From contig JBKPTC010000107.1 in the NCBI GenBank assembly GCA_046735355.1, positions 1 through 12,555 on the forward strand: a DNA stretch of 12,555 nt. Reading direction: 5' to 3'. The translations under genes and the position numbers were made by a program. Below, one piece after another: positions 1-6,824 of the stretch. Origin of the DNA: DATAEU01 sp046735355. Its GTDB lineage: Bacteria > Actinomycetota > UBA4738 > HRBIN12. Under the pieces are notes generated by a model. The model searched no databases, was not told the DNA's origin, and worked only from the letters and a program-made list of their open reading frames with translations. Position 1 is the first letter of the stretch, and each line of letters opens with the position of its first letter.

Positions 1-885
1 GTGCAGCGATTCGTCTCAGAACGGATGCTGCGGCCGCTGGGAATGTCGGCGACGACCTGGAACGTGCCGGAAGCGTCCGGCCGACTGCACGGCCACCGGT
101 GGGACGCACGATGGGTGGAAGAGACCCAGCCGCTTTCCGACGGCGACTGGGCGCCGATGGCGGGTCTGTGGAGCACCGCTCCGGACATCGCGCGGTGGAT
201 CGCGTTTCTCGCCGGTGCTTTTCCCCCGCGCGACGAGACCGACGAGGCGCCGCTGCGCAGGAGCAGCCGACGCGAGATGCAGACGCTCCACCAGGTCGGG
301 GGGCGGGATGACGCGCCAGGCGCGCCACCCGTCGCCGGATACGGGTTCGGCCTGTGGGTCGAGCACGAAGAGGCGCTCGGCCGGATCGTCGGACACCGGG
401 GCGGTCTGCCGGGGTTCGGGTCGCACATGCGATGGCTCCCGAATCGCGGCGTCGGCGTCGTCGCGCTCGCGAACGCAACCTACGCCCCGATGCACCACGC
501 GACCCTCGCCGTGCTGCGGGTGCTCGATCGCGAGGGTCTGCTGCCGTCGGAGCGTCGCATCCGACCGTCGGACCACCTGCTTGCGGCTCGGGACGCGCTT
601 GTTCGGCTCGTGATGGGATGGGATGACGGCATCGCGACCGCTGCGTTCTCGCCGAACGTCGCTCTGGACGAGTCGCTCGCGCACCGGCGTCAGGAGGCCG
701 CCGCCGTGCGGGCTCGCCTCGGGTCGTTCACAGCCGGCCCGACGACGGCGCGGACGACCACGAGCGGATCGTTCGAGCTGGTTGGCGAGCGAGGCGGGTG
801 CGTGGTCGACGTTTCCCTGACGCCGGAGATTCCACCCCGGATCGCGACGTACTCGTTCGACGTCAGCACCTTGCACCCGGCCTGA
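1..885 (+). CDS. Serine hydrolase, class C beta-lactamase-like (5' truncated by window edge)
   Basis: C-terminal 294 residues of a beta-lactamase-fold serine hydrolase (Beta-lactamase/PBP4*/esterase group, Pfam PF00144). The reading frame is open from base 1, so the first GTG is probably internal. The SxxK nucleophile and YxN motifs expected in the N-terminal half are not in view. Visible family features are the G-M-S-x-T-x-W segment (about residues 14-20), the G-L-W-S-T-A-x-D-x-A-R-W segment (55-66) and the third active-site motif at 131-135 (G-H-R-G-G, His132 and Gly134, the HxG variant of KTG). This is followed by G-F-G-S-H-M-R-W-L-P and a strand G-V-G-V-V-A-L-A-N. Residues after about 190 form a small C-terminal domain of unclear type. 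Likely reactions are hydrolysis of an ester, amide or D-amino-acid peptide; true beta-lactamase activity cannot be inferred. Fold confidence is high, substrate unknown. Confidence 0.85.
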   Translation: MQRFVSERMLRPLGMSATTWNVPEASGRLHGHRWDARWVEETQPLSDGDWAPMAGLWSTAPDIARWIAFLAGAFPPRDETDEAPLRRSSRREMQTLHQVGGRDDAPGAPPVAGYGFGLWVEHEEALGRIVGHRGGLPGFGSHMRWLPNRGVGVVALANATYAPMHHATLAVLRVLDREGLLPSERRIRPSDHLLAARDALVRLVMGWDDGIATAAFSPNVALDESLAHRRQEAAAVRARLGSFTAGPTTARTTTSGSFELVGERGGCVVDVSLTPEIPPRIATYSFDVSTLHPA

Positions 886-909
886 CCGTCTCCCGTCGTG
901 CGTCGGGCT

Positions 910-945
910 CCCACGCCGTAGGCCGGACGCGGGATGCGGTGTGGG
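910..945 (+). terminator. Candidate terminator hairpin after the serine hydrolase
   Basis: A 9-bp stem pairs 910-918 (CCCACGCCG) with 937-945 (CGGTGTGGG), with one G-T wobble and an 18-nt loop. It lies 25 nt past the stop at 885. There is no T-run, as is common for GC-rich actinobacterial hairpins, so termination is inferred from position only. Confidence 0.35.
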
Positions 946-1031
946 CCGCCGGGTTGGGTCAGACGGGCGCTACCGGATCGGGCGGCGCGGCGTCATCGTG
1001 GCTCGGTCCGCACACACGCCGGGAGATCCAC

Positions 1032-1286
1032 ATGCCGTCGTATCCGCTCCAGCAGAACTCGAAGACCGGAACGATCGTGAAGGTGCCGGGAAGCGAGATC
1101 GACCCGGCGACGATGCAGCGTGACCTGCTGCCGATCTGCGAGGCGCTCGGGCGCCTCGTGCGGCAGGCGCCGGTCGAGCTGCGCAACCTTGAGGTCGCGC
1201 TCTCGATCACGCCGAGCGGCGACATCGCGTTCCTGCGCTCGAGCGGCGAGGCCGCGATCAAGCTGACGTTCGAGCGGGGTCTGTAG
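1032..1286 (+). CDS. Small 84-residue protein, possibly Pepco-like domain
   Basis: The ATG at 1032 is chosen because GGGAG (1021-1025) sits 6 nt upstream; the frame is open farther upstream but without such a site. The 84 residues are a polar N-terminus (1-22), an amphipathic helix (about 25-47, D-L-L-P-I-C-E-A-L-G-R-L-V), and a strand pair (51-82) with the pattern L-E-V-A-L-S-I-T-P-S-G-D-I-A-F-L followed by S-G-E-A-A-I-K-L-T-F-E-R. No signal peptide or membrane segment is seen. The helix plus strand-Gly-strand plus terminal [IL]-x-[LF]-x-F-x-R layout recalls Pepco and related small domains that occur beside peptidases and conflict-system proteins. This is pattern memory, not a search result. 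The gene stands alone between the serine hydrolase and a convergent gene. It is probably a real gene, with a tentative family. Confidence 0.6.
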   Translation: MPSYPLQQNSKTGTIVKVPGSEIDPATMQRDLLPICEALGRLVRQAPVELRNLEVALSITPSGDIAFLRSSGEAAIKLTFERGL

Positions 1287-1312
1287 CCGCTACTCGTTCC
1301 CGACGGCTACGG
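1281..1312. terminator. Hairpin spanning both stop codons of a convergent pair
   Basis: GTAGCCG (1283-1289) pairs perfectly with CGGCTAC (1304-1310), giving a 7-bp stem and a 14-nt loop. A G-T wobble and a C-G pair extend it to 1281/1312. The left arm contains the TAG stop of the upstream gene, and the right arm contains the CTA (reverse TAG) stop of the gene on the other strand. It is a possible bidirectional terminator without T-runs. Confidence 0.4.
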
Positions 1313-1639
1313 CGTGGCCGGGCCGTCGGGCCTGCGGCGGGCGCGCTTCTCGACCCGCTCCGCGACCCTCGGCGCCGCCTTCGACACGCGTTCGCCGATC
1401 TGCGGCGCACGCTTGGCGGCCTGGTTCGCGACCGTCGTCGCGATCTTCCGAACCCTCGGCGAGGACTTGGCCGTCAGTCGCCGCGCCGTCGAAGGTGCGC
1501 GCTCGGCGAGCGTCTTGGCGATCACCGGCGCCTTGTCGGCCACGACCCTGCCGATCGCGGGGGCGTTGTCCGCCACCTTGTCGAGGAGCGACGACAGCCC
1601 CGAGGTCTTGTTGTGCGCGGATCCGCTGCTCGATGCCAT
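1307..1639 (-). CDS. Basic Ala/Pro-rich protein with 11-residue repeats
   Basis: 110 residues of unrecognised family. The ATG (complement of 1637-1639) has AGGG 7 nt upstream. After a Ser/Gly/His-rich leader (1-17), the protein is a chain of about 11-residue units, each containing Ala-Pro or Ser-Pro followed by a short amphipathic stretch and a charged pair, for example K-A-P-V-I-A-K-T-L-A-E. Prolines fall at 27, 38, 49, 61, 79 and 90, so spacings are 11, 11, 12, 18 (11+7) and 11. The C-terminus (98-103) is strongly basic, K-R-A-R-R-R, then P/G-rich. There is no signal peptide and no transmembrane segment. Hendecad patterns are typical of amphipathic helices that lie on membranes or lipid surfaces or form right-handed coiled coils; the basic tail would also suit nucleic acid or membrane contact. 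Function unknown. A 14-bp hairpin upstream separates it from the next gene on the same strand. Confidence 0.65.
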   Translation of the reverse strand: MASSSGSAHNKTSGLSSLLDKVADNAPAIGRVVADKAPVIAKTLAERAPSTARRLTAKSSPRVRKIATTVANQAAKRAPQIGERVSKAAPRVAERVEKRARRRPDGPATP

Positions 1640-1689
1640 TCATACACCCTACTCGGTCTTCCAACAGCCAGGTCGCGACGGAAACGGCG

Positions 1690-1722
1690 GGAGGCCGGAC
1701 CGGGCGCGCCGGTCCGGCCTCC
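1690..1722 (-). terminator. Strong intrinsic-type terminator hairpin of the beta-propeller gene
   Basis: GGAGGCCGGACC (1690-1701) is exactly repeated inverted at 1711-1722, and two further G-C pairs (1702-1703 with 1709-1710) make a 14-bp perfect stem around a 5-nt loop. It begins 11 nt after the minus-strand stop at 1734. On that strand the stem is followed by CGCCGTTTCC, a short T-tract. This is the best terminator in the window. Confidence 0.8.
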
Positions 1723-1733
1723 GAGGCCGATCG

Positions 1734-3392
1734 TCAGCTGCCGAGACGCGTCAGGAAGTTGTCCTGCTGCGGAACCGGTAGCCCTTCGCCGAGCACCTGT
1801 ACGTGCCGGACGTTCGCGTTGTAGTGAACCCACACGCGGCCGCCGAGCAGGTGCACGTCGAAGTAGTCCCCGATGAAGAACCCGCCGAGCAAGGGATCGG
1901 CATCGGGATCGTTCGAGAACGGTGTGACCCGCTGACGGTTCACGACGGCGCCGTTCGTCCGATCGATCGTCACGAGCTCGACGTCGTAGTCGTGATGGAA
2001 GATCGGATCGTACCGCGTCGTGTAGTACGAGACGACGAATCGACCCGTTCCCTCGTCGGAGATCGCCGGGAAGAAGTTGTCGGCCTTCTTCGAGATGACC
2101 ACCGGGTTCGCCCACGTCGATCCCTCGTCCGTCGACCAGCTCATCCGGATCTGCGGCTCCTCACACACGTCGTCCAGGAGCCGATACCGACACCGCTCCC
2201 ACACCACGAACGGGCGCGGCTGACCGCCGACCATCGGCATGATCGACTTCGGATACGTCGCGACCCGGAAGTCCGCGGCGTGCAGGAACCCGCCGAACGG
2301 GATCGGGTTCGACTCGGCCGCGACGACGTTCGTCGGCCCGAAGTTCGTCGTGCCGGGCGCCGCGATCCGCGACTTGATCGTGAACGTCTGTGCCGTGTCC
2401 TCGAGCTCGCCCTCGATCTGCGCCCACGTCACCAGGACGCTGCCGTCCTCGGCAATCGTGACGTCTCCGAACTGGACGTCCTCGTCCGTGCTGCTGATCA
2501 GGATCGGGTCGGTGCAGTCGGTGAGGTCGGCCGAGCATCGGACGGCCTTGATCTGCGCCCCGGTGAAGCCGAGCGGGGCGTTCGGGTCCTGTGTGAAGTC
2601 GGAGTACACGATCCACACGACGCGACCCGCCGAACCCGACTCGCCGATGTCGAGCCACTCCTTGTCGAGGAAGTGACCGGCGCCGCCCACCGTTTGGGCC
2701 TCGGCCACGATTCGTCCCGTCTGCACGCAGTCGGGTGTGGTCAGGTGGTCGGGCTCGGTTCCGCCGGTGCACTCCTTGAGCGTCTTGGCGTTCGTCTTGT
2801 ACACGGCGATCCCGTTCGGTCCATTGAACGGGTCGTCGGCCGGATAGTTGATCGAACCGAAATAGAACGTGCAGTTGTCCCGTGACTGAACGACGGGGTC
2901 GCCGCCGGACGGGAGGTTCTCGCCCTGGCTCGGCAACGAGGGCAGCAGTCCTTCCTTCGCGACGCTCTTCCCGCCGTCGGTGGACAGGTACCACCCGGTG
3001 AAGTTCCCCTCCGGATCGAGGATCCCCCGGTAGTCGTTCGAGCCGCCGACCACGACCCTCGGATGCTTCTCGCACACGGAGACGGCCTCTTCGTTCTGCG
3101 GAAGGCCGAGTCCGTCGTGGTTGAAGAGGTCGCGGACGTAGGCGCCGGGCTGCGGTGCGCCGGCGGTTCGTTCGGCCCTCGCGTGGAGCTGCCGCATCGA
3201 ATCGATCGTGCGGGCCAGCGTCTCGGGCGCCTGTTCCGGATGCGCGAGGTAGTAGCGGAGCTGGACGACCTGCGAATAGTGCGACAAACCGGCGGCGCGA
3301 TCTGCGCGTTCCGCGCTGGACGCCGGTACCGCCACGAGCAGCACGAGCCCCGTGAGGACGAGGTACCGGCCGACCTTCTTCAAAGCATCCAT
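1734..3392 (-). CDS. Secreted BNR/sialidase-like beta-propeller protein
   Basis: 552 residues. The ATG (complement of 3390-3392) is fixed by GGAGG 5 nt upstream. A Sec signal peptide is clear: a basic start (M-D-A-L-K-K), a hydrophobic core at about 8-22 and A-S-S-A ending near residue 27. Residues 35-75 look helical. The remainder is strand-rich with Asp-box signatures: S-T-D-G-G-K-S-V (137-144, last position degenerate) and a full S-T-D-E-G-S-T-W (420-427). Other segments typical of BNR-type propellers are D-K-E-W-L-D-I (243-249), V-V-W-I-V-Y-S-D-F (258-266) and I-G-D-Y-F-D-V near 507. Cysteines at 107, 174, 208, 222, 286, 293, 401 and 410 are even in number, suiting an oxidised extracellular protein. 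Family members include sialidases and many non-catalytic propellers. I do not see a convincing arginine triad, so enzymatic activity is not claimed. It is divergent from another secreted protein. Confidence 0.8.
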   Translation of the reverse strand: MDALKKVGRYLVLTGLVLLVAVPASSAERADRAAGLSHYSQVVQLRYYLAHPEQAPETLARTIDSMRQLHARAERTAGAPQPGAYVRDLFNHDGLGLPQNEEAVSVCEKHPRVVVGGSNDYRGILDPEGNFTGWYLSTDGGKSVAKEGLLPSLPSQGENLPSGGDPVVQSRDNCTFYFGSINYPADDPFNGPNGIAVYKTNAKTLKECTGGTEPDHLTTPDCVQTGRIVAEAQTVGGAGHFLDKEWLDIGESGSAGRVVWIVYSDFTQDPNAPLGFTGAQIKAVRCSADLTDCTDPILISSTDEDVQFGDVTIAEDGSVLVTWAQIEGELEDTAQTFTIKSRIAAPGTTNFGPTNVVAAESNPIPFGGFLHAADFRVATYPKSIMPMVGGQPRPFVVWERCRYRLLDDVCEEPQIRMSWSTDEGSTWANPVVISKKADNFFPAISDEGTGRFVVSYYTTRYDPIFHHDYDVELVTIDRTNGAVVNRQRVTPFSNDPDADPLLGGFFIGDYFDVHLLGGRVWVHYNANVRHVQVLGEGLPVPQQDNFLTRLGS

Positions 3393-3689
3393 GCAGTCCT
3401 CCCAGCGGATGTCTGTACCGGTCGATGACGCGGGGCGGCCGTCGGTTCCCCTCCCTCCACGTCGTGTGCACCGCCGTACCCCGCGCGAGCCTGACCCTAG
3501 ACGCGGACGACAACCGATTGCGGCGCAGCCGCTCGGCGAGATCGTGTTCGTCGCGCTGCCACGACCTTCGGCTGCCGGTGGGGCGGCGCTTCGTCCCCGA
3601 CTCGACCGTCCTCCTGCGCCTCGCTTGCCCGAGCCTCATTGACCGCGTGAGGATTCCTTGACGACCAACCGCAGGGGGAGGAGACCGGG
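3393..3689. other. 297-bp divergent spacer between two secreted-protein genes
   Basis: The spacer holds ribosome sites at both ends: GGAGG read on the minus strand at 3398-3402, and GGAGGAG at 3677-3683. Promoters for both genes should lie here. TTGAC occurs at 3639-3643 and 3658-3662 on the plus strand, but no matching -10 at a normal distance was found, so I do not call a promoter. Minor 5-bp inverted repeats such as GCGGC/GCCGC (3520-3532) are not above expectation for this GC content. No supportable gene is seen. Confidence 0.5.
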
Positions 3690-5492
3690 ATGAGACGATA
3701 TCTCGCGATCGCGGCGGTGGGCGTGATGATCGCGGCGCTGACGTCGGTGGACGCAATCGGTGCCGGGCGCAAGCCGCACGCCGACGTCCTCGGACGCGCC
3801 AACGCGGGCGCCAACACCGCTCCGTTCTCGCATTGGTGCAACATGAACGGCCTGACGTGCGCAGAGCCGTTCCAGAACTGGCAGGACTTCTCCTGGTTCG
3901 ACGACGTCGAGCAGCGGGTCAACATCGCGGAGTACATCGGGCACGACGAGCCGTCGCTGCTCTTCTACTCGGACTCGGACGGCGCCGGCAACGAGAACGT
4001 GTACGACATCACGCTTCCGAGGGAGCCGAAGGTCCTTCCTCGACAGGACGGCGGCGGCGGCACCTGGAACTTCCAGCTCCGGCCGGCGTTCTGGCTGGGG
4101 ATGGCGATGTGCGATGACGAGTCGGCCCCGAACCCCGACTGGTCGGGCTCGGCGTATCCGGAGTCGACGCACTGCACGCCCGACAGCGACTCCAACGTCT
4201 TCGTCGGAACCGATCCGGCCGACGCGGACGCCTACATGGGTGCGCACCCCGGCACGGCGTTCATGGAGATGCAGTTCTATCCGCCGGGATGGGTCAAGTG
4301 GCCGCTCGGCAACAGTTGCGACGCGACGCAGTGGTGCGCCGCGCTGAACATCGACAGCCTGTCGCTCGACATGAACAAGAACGTCGTGAACAACGACGAC
4401 TGTCTGAACACAGCGGGCCTCGAGCCCGTCAACTTCGCGTTCCTCACCCCGAGTGGCGAGGCGGCGACCTCTGCCGACCCGCTGAACAACGACCGCTTCA
4501 CGCCGACCCCCGAGACGTACCTGATGGGCGGCGGCGATCACATCCGGGTGCACCTGTTCGACACCGACAACGGGTTCACCGTCAGGATCAACGACAAGAG
4601 CACGCACACCCGCGGAGGCATGGTCGCGAGCGCGGACAACGGGTTCGCGTCCGTGAACTTCAACCCGAGCGGATCGACGTGCTCGATCACCAAGCACGCC
4701 TTCCACCCGGCGTACGCCACGTCGAGCGAGGACACTCGGGTTCCGTGGGCGGCGCACAGCTACAACGTCGCCTTCTCGGACGAGATCGGTCACTTCGAGT
4801 ACTGCGATCGGGTGAACCTCGACGACATCCTGTCGTGCGCGAAGCCGTCGGGGTTCGACACGAACAACGAGGAGGATCCGGCCGACGACGACAACGCGTG
4901 TCTGCCCGTTCCGGGGTTCCCGAGCACGAACTCGACGCTCGTCGACGTGACCGGATGCACCGGGTTCTTCGGGTTGAGCGATCTCGACTTCGACGGCGTC
5001 TCCTACGACGACCACGCGTGGCCGGGCTCGAACGTGAACCCGACGGTGGACCGGCTGCTCGCGCCGAGACCCATCCGGTTCACGACGCCGACGTTCAACG
5101 ACGGGCGGAACTACTCGCGCGTCGCGTTCGAGACGGACCTGCCGCGGATCGAGGACTTCCGGCCGGACGAGCCGTTCGGCGGCGTGCAGAACAGCTGTCA
5201 GCGGTTCATCGTGAACCCGTCGGACCCGAACCCCGGCGCGCACTGCGTCAAGCCGCCGCCGCAGTCGAGGTTCTATCCCTTCTACAGCACGTCGAACATC
5301 CACGGGAACTGCCGGTGGCAGCTCGGGGGCCGGTATCTGCCGCACACGGTGAATCGGTTCGGGATGGTCAACGAGTACGGCGGCCTGCTGCAGGTCGACT
5401 ATCCGGACACCGACGAGCACGGCCATCCGGCCGTCTCGTCGAGGTACAACGACTTCCGGAACGTGCTGTCGACCAACCCCTGCCCGGCGTGA
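3690..5492 (+). CDS. Large secreted cysteine-rich protein of unknown function
   Basis: 600 residues; ATG with GGAGGAG (3677-3683) 6 nt upstream. The N-terminus is a signal peptide (M-R-R-Y, hydrophobic 5-19, small residues to about 25, A-G-A-like cleavage zone). The mature protein has 16 cysteines, including W-C-N-M-N-G-L-T-C (49-57), S-C-D-A-T-Q-W-C (209-216), C331, C372, C383, C404, C423, C503, C519, C541 and C598, suggesting up to eight disulfides. It is rich in Asp, Asn and aromatic residues and poor in Lys. Recognisable blocks are M-E-M-Q-F-Y-P-P-G-W (192-201), C-A-A-L-N-I-D-S-L-S (216-225), E-P-V-N-F-A-F (245-251) and E-I-G-H-F-E-Y-C (365-372). From memory, similar blocks occur in uncharacterised secreted actinobacterial proteins. 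I recognise no catalytic motif. The Asp-rich stretches (391-402, 431-441) could bind calcium. It is divergent from the propeller gene, so co-regulation is possible but not shown. Confidence 0.75.
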   Translation: MRRYLAIAAVGVMIAALTSVDAIGAGRKPHADVLGRANAGANTAPFSHWCNMNGLTCAEPFQNWQDFSWFDDVEQRVNIAEYIGHDEPSLLFYSDSDGAGNENVYDITLPREPKVLPRQDGGGGTWNFQLRPAFWLGMAMCDDESAPNPDWSGSAYPESTHCTPDSDSNVFVGTDPADADAYMGAHPGTAFMEMQFYPPGWVKWPLGNSCDATQWCAALNIDSLSLDMNKNVVNNDDCLNTAGLEPVNFAFLTPSGEAATSADPLNNDRFTPTPETYLMGGGDHIRVHLFDTDNGFTVRINDKSTHTRGGMVASADNGFASVNFNPSGSTCSITKHAFHPAYATSSEDTRVPWAAHSYNVAFSDEIGHFEYCDRVNLDDILSCAKPSGFDTNNEEDPADDDNACLPVPGFPSTNSTLVDVTGCTGFFGLSDLDFDGVSYDDHAWPGSNVNPTVDRLLAPRPIRFTTPTFNDGRNYSRVAFETDLPRIEDFRPDEPFGGVQNSCQRFIVNPSDPNPGAHCVKPPPQSRFYPFYSTSNIHGNCRWQLGGRYLPHTVNRFGMVNEYGGLLQVDYPDTDEHGHPAVSSRYNDFRNVLSTNPCPA

Positions 5493-5507
5493 CGGCGTAG
5501 CGCGGGC

Positions 5508-5538
5508 GGGCGGGGCGCCGCGAAGCGGCGCCTCGCCC
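5508..5538. terminator. Stable hairpin between convergent genes with GCGAAGC apex
   Basis: Bases 5508-5521 pair with 5525-5538: 14 bp with one G-T wobble (5513/5533) and a GAA triloop at 5522-5524. The apex GCGAAGC (5520-5526) is the classic unusually stable mini-hairpin sequence. The hairpin begins 16 nt after the stop at 5492 and ends 15 nt before the opposing stop at 5553, so it can serve both genes. No T-run flanks it. Confidence 0.65.
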
Positions 5539-5552
5539 CCGCGCACCCCGCG

Positions 5553-6656
5553 CTAGCCGTCGCGCGCGGCGAGGTACCGGTCGTTGAAGTCGCGCAGGTA
5601 CTTCTCCTGTCGCGGATACACCCCGCTCGTGAAGAAGCGCGATCGGACGCCGCGCTGCGCCAGCTCGCACACGACCCAGTCCTGCTTGGCGACGAGGTCG
5701 CGGAAGTCGACGACCTCGCTCGGATCGAACGCGGGATCCTCGATCGTCTCGCGCCGGAACAGGAACTCGCTCACGACCGTGGTTCGCTCCGGTCCCTTGG
5801 GATAGATCGTGACGGCATTCACGGTCTCGGAGTGGTAGTTGAGGATCAGGTTGGGGAGCACGTAGACGCCGTAGAACGTGTGCACGTCCTCCTCCGTCAG
5901 GCCCGGCAGCGACGGGAGGCTCGAGAGCCCGGTCTCCGTGAACGACGTCAGCCCGTGTCCCATCGAGTTCCCGAGCATCTGGCCCTCCTCCTCGACCTCG
6001 CCGCTGCGGTACAGCGGCACGAGCTTGACGAGCTCGGGATGCACGGTGGGGCAGTGCAGGCACTCGTGGTAGTTCTCGACGACGATCTTCCAGTTGGCCG
6101 CGACGTCGTACACGCGCGTCGCGCCGACGCGCAGCTCGCCGATGGCGTACCGCTCGAGCTCGAGCGGCGAGTCGGCCATCGCCTCGAGCTGCGAGGCGAG
6201 CGACGGGGCCGCGGCGTCGAGGTTCGCGAAGACGAACCCGTCCCACGTCTCGGTCCTGACTTGCCAAAGGCCGAACTCGTCCTTCACGAGGCCGTCTCGC
6301 TGATGGACGTTCGGAGCGCCGAGCAGCCGGCCGTCGAACCCGTACGTCCACGCGTGGTACGGACACTTGATCGCGCCGCGGACGGTGCCGGCTCCGTCGA
6401 GCAGCCGCGTGCCGCGATGCCGGCACGCGTTCGCGAACGCGCGAACGCGCTCGTCCTTGTCGCGGATCACGAACACCGGCTCGCCGAGCACCTCGCGGGT
6501 CACGAAGTCCCCGGCGGACGGAACGTGCTCCTCGCGTCCGAGGCAGACCCATCCGCGCGCGAAGACGCGTTCGCGCTCGGTCTCGTACACCTCGGCAGAC
6601 GTGTAGTCGCGGCCGGGCAGCGTCGGCTGCAGTGCGCTGCGTTCGCGAACCTCCAT
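5553..6656 (-). CDS. Rieske non-haem iron oxygenase, alpha subunit (GbcA/CntA-like)
   Basis: 367 residues; ATG (complement of 6654-6656) with GGAGGG 5 nt upstream. Rieske [2Fe-2S] domain: C78-x-H80, then C98-x2-H101 after 17 residues, inside C-R-H-R-G-T-R-L-L and C-P-Y-H-A-W. The catalytic domain follows N-W-K (188-190) with E-N-Y-H-E198-C-L-H201-C-P-T-V-H206-P-E-L, so H201 and H206 are the mononuclear iron ligands. D326, in Q-D-W-V-V-C-E-L-A-Q-R-G, is the likely carboxylate ligand. The residue linking the Rieske cluster and the iron is normally Asp; here it is Glu198, as I recall for carnitine oxygenase CntA. Length and motifs suit the monooxygenases that demethylate or cleave quaternary amines better than classical two-subunit dioxygenases, and no beta subunit or reductase is adjacent. 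Cytoplasmic enzyme needing NAD(P)H-derived electrons. The gene is divergent from an amine-type importer. Substrate not determined. Confidence 0.9.
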   Translation of the reverse strand: MEVRERSALQPTLPGRDYTSAEVYETERERVFARGWVCLGREEHVPSAGDFVTREVLGEPVFVIRDKDERVRAFANACRHRGTRLLDGAGTVRGAIKCPYHAWTYGFDGRLLGAPNVHQRDGLVKDEFGLWQVRTETWDGFVFANLDAAAPSLASQLEAMADSPLELERYAIGELRVGATRVYDVAANWKIVVENYHECLHCPTVHPELVKLVPLYRSGEVEEEGQMLGNSMGHGLTSFTETGLSSLPSLPGLTEEDVHTFYGVYVLPNLILNYHSETVNAVTIYPKGPERTTVVSEFLFRRETIEDPAFDPSEVVDFRDLVAKQDWVVCELAQRGVRSRFFTSGVYPRQEKYLRDFNDRYLAARDG

Positions 6657-6760
6657 GCGATCCCTCCGGCTCGAACGGTGAACGGCATGGTACGGCGGCG
6701 AGCGAGCGAGGGGGCGTCGCGGCGAACGTGACCGTCGGTCGCGCCGCCGCCGCGTCTGCC

Positions 6761-6789
6761 TTTACTCGCCGCGCGCGGACGTGTACATA
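6761..6789 (+). promoter_or_regulatory. Candidate promoter of the importer operon
   Basis: TTTACT (6761-6766) and TACATA (6784-6789) are separated by exactly 17 nt in an otherwise GC-saturated 168-bp divergent spacer. A start near 6796 would leave a leader of about 30 nt carrying the GAGGGGG ribosome site (6814-6820). Matches to TTGACA/TATAAT are partial (4/6 and 3/6), so this rests mainly on spacing, local base composition and position. Confidence 0.35.
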
Positions 6790-6824
6790 GGTCCGGCCCG
6801 CAGCACGGAGCACGAGGGGGTTGC

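Noticed and set aside
798..1031. N-terminal extension of the 84-residue protein into the serine hydrolase gene
   Set aside because: The extension is shadow-like, and GGGAG 6 nt before the ATG at 1032 supports the short form.
3636..5546. 636-codon open frame on the minus strand opposite the Cys-rich secreted gene
   Set aside because: Composed almost wholly of Arg/Val/Pro/Ala, with no signal, domain or ribosome site. It mirrors a plus-strand gene that has a signal peptide and a strong ribosome site; typical shadow in GC-rich DNA.
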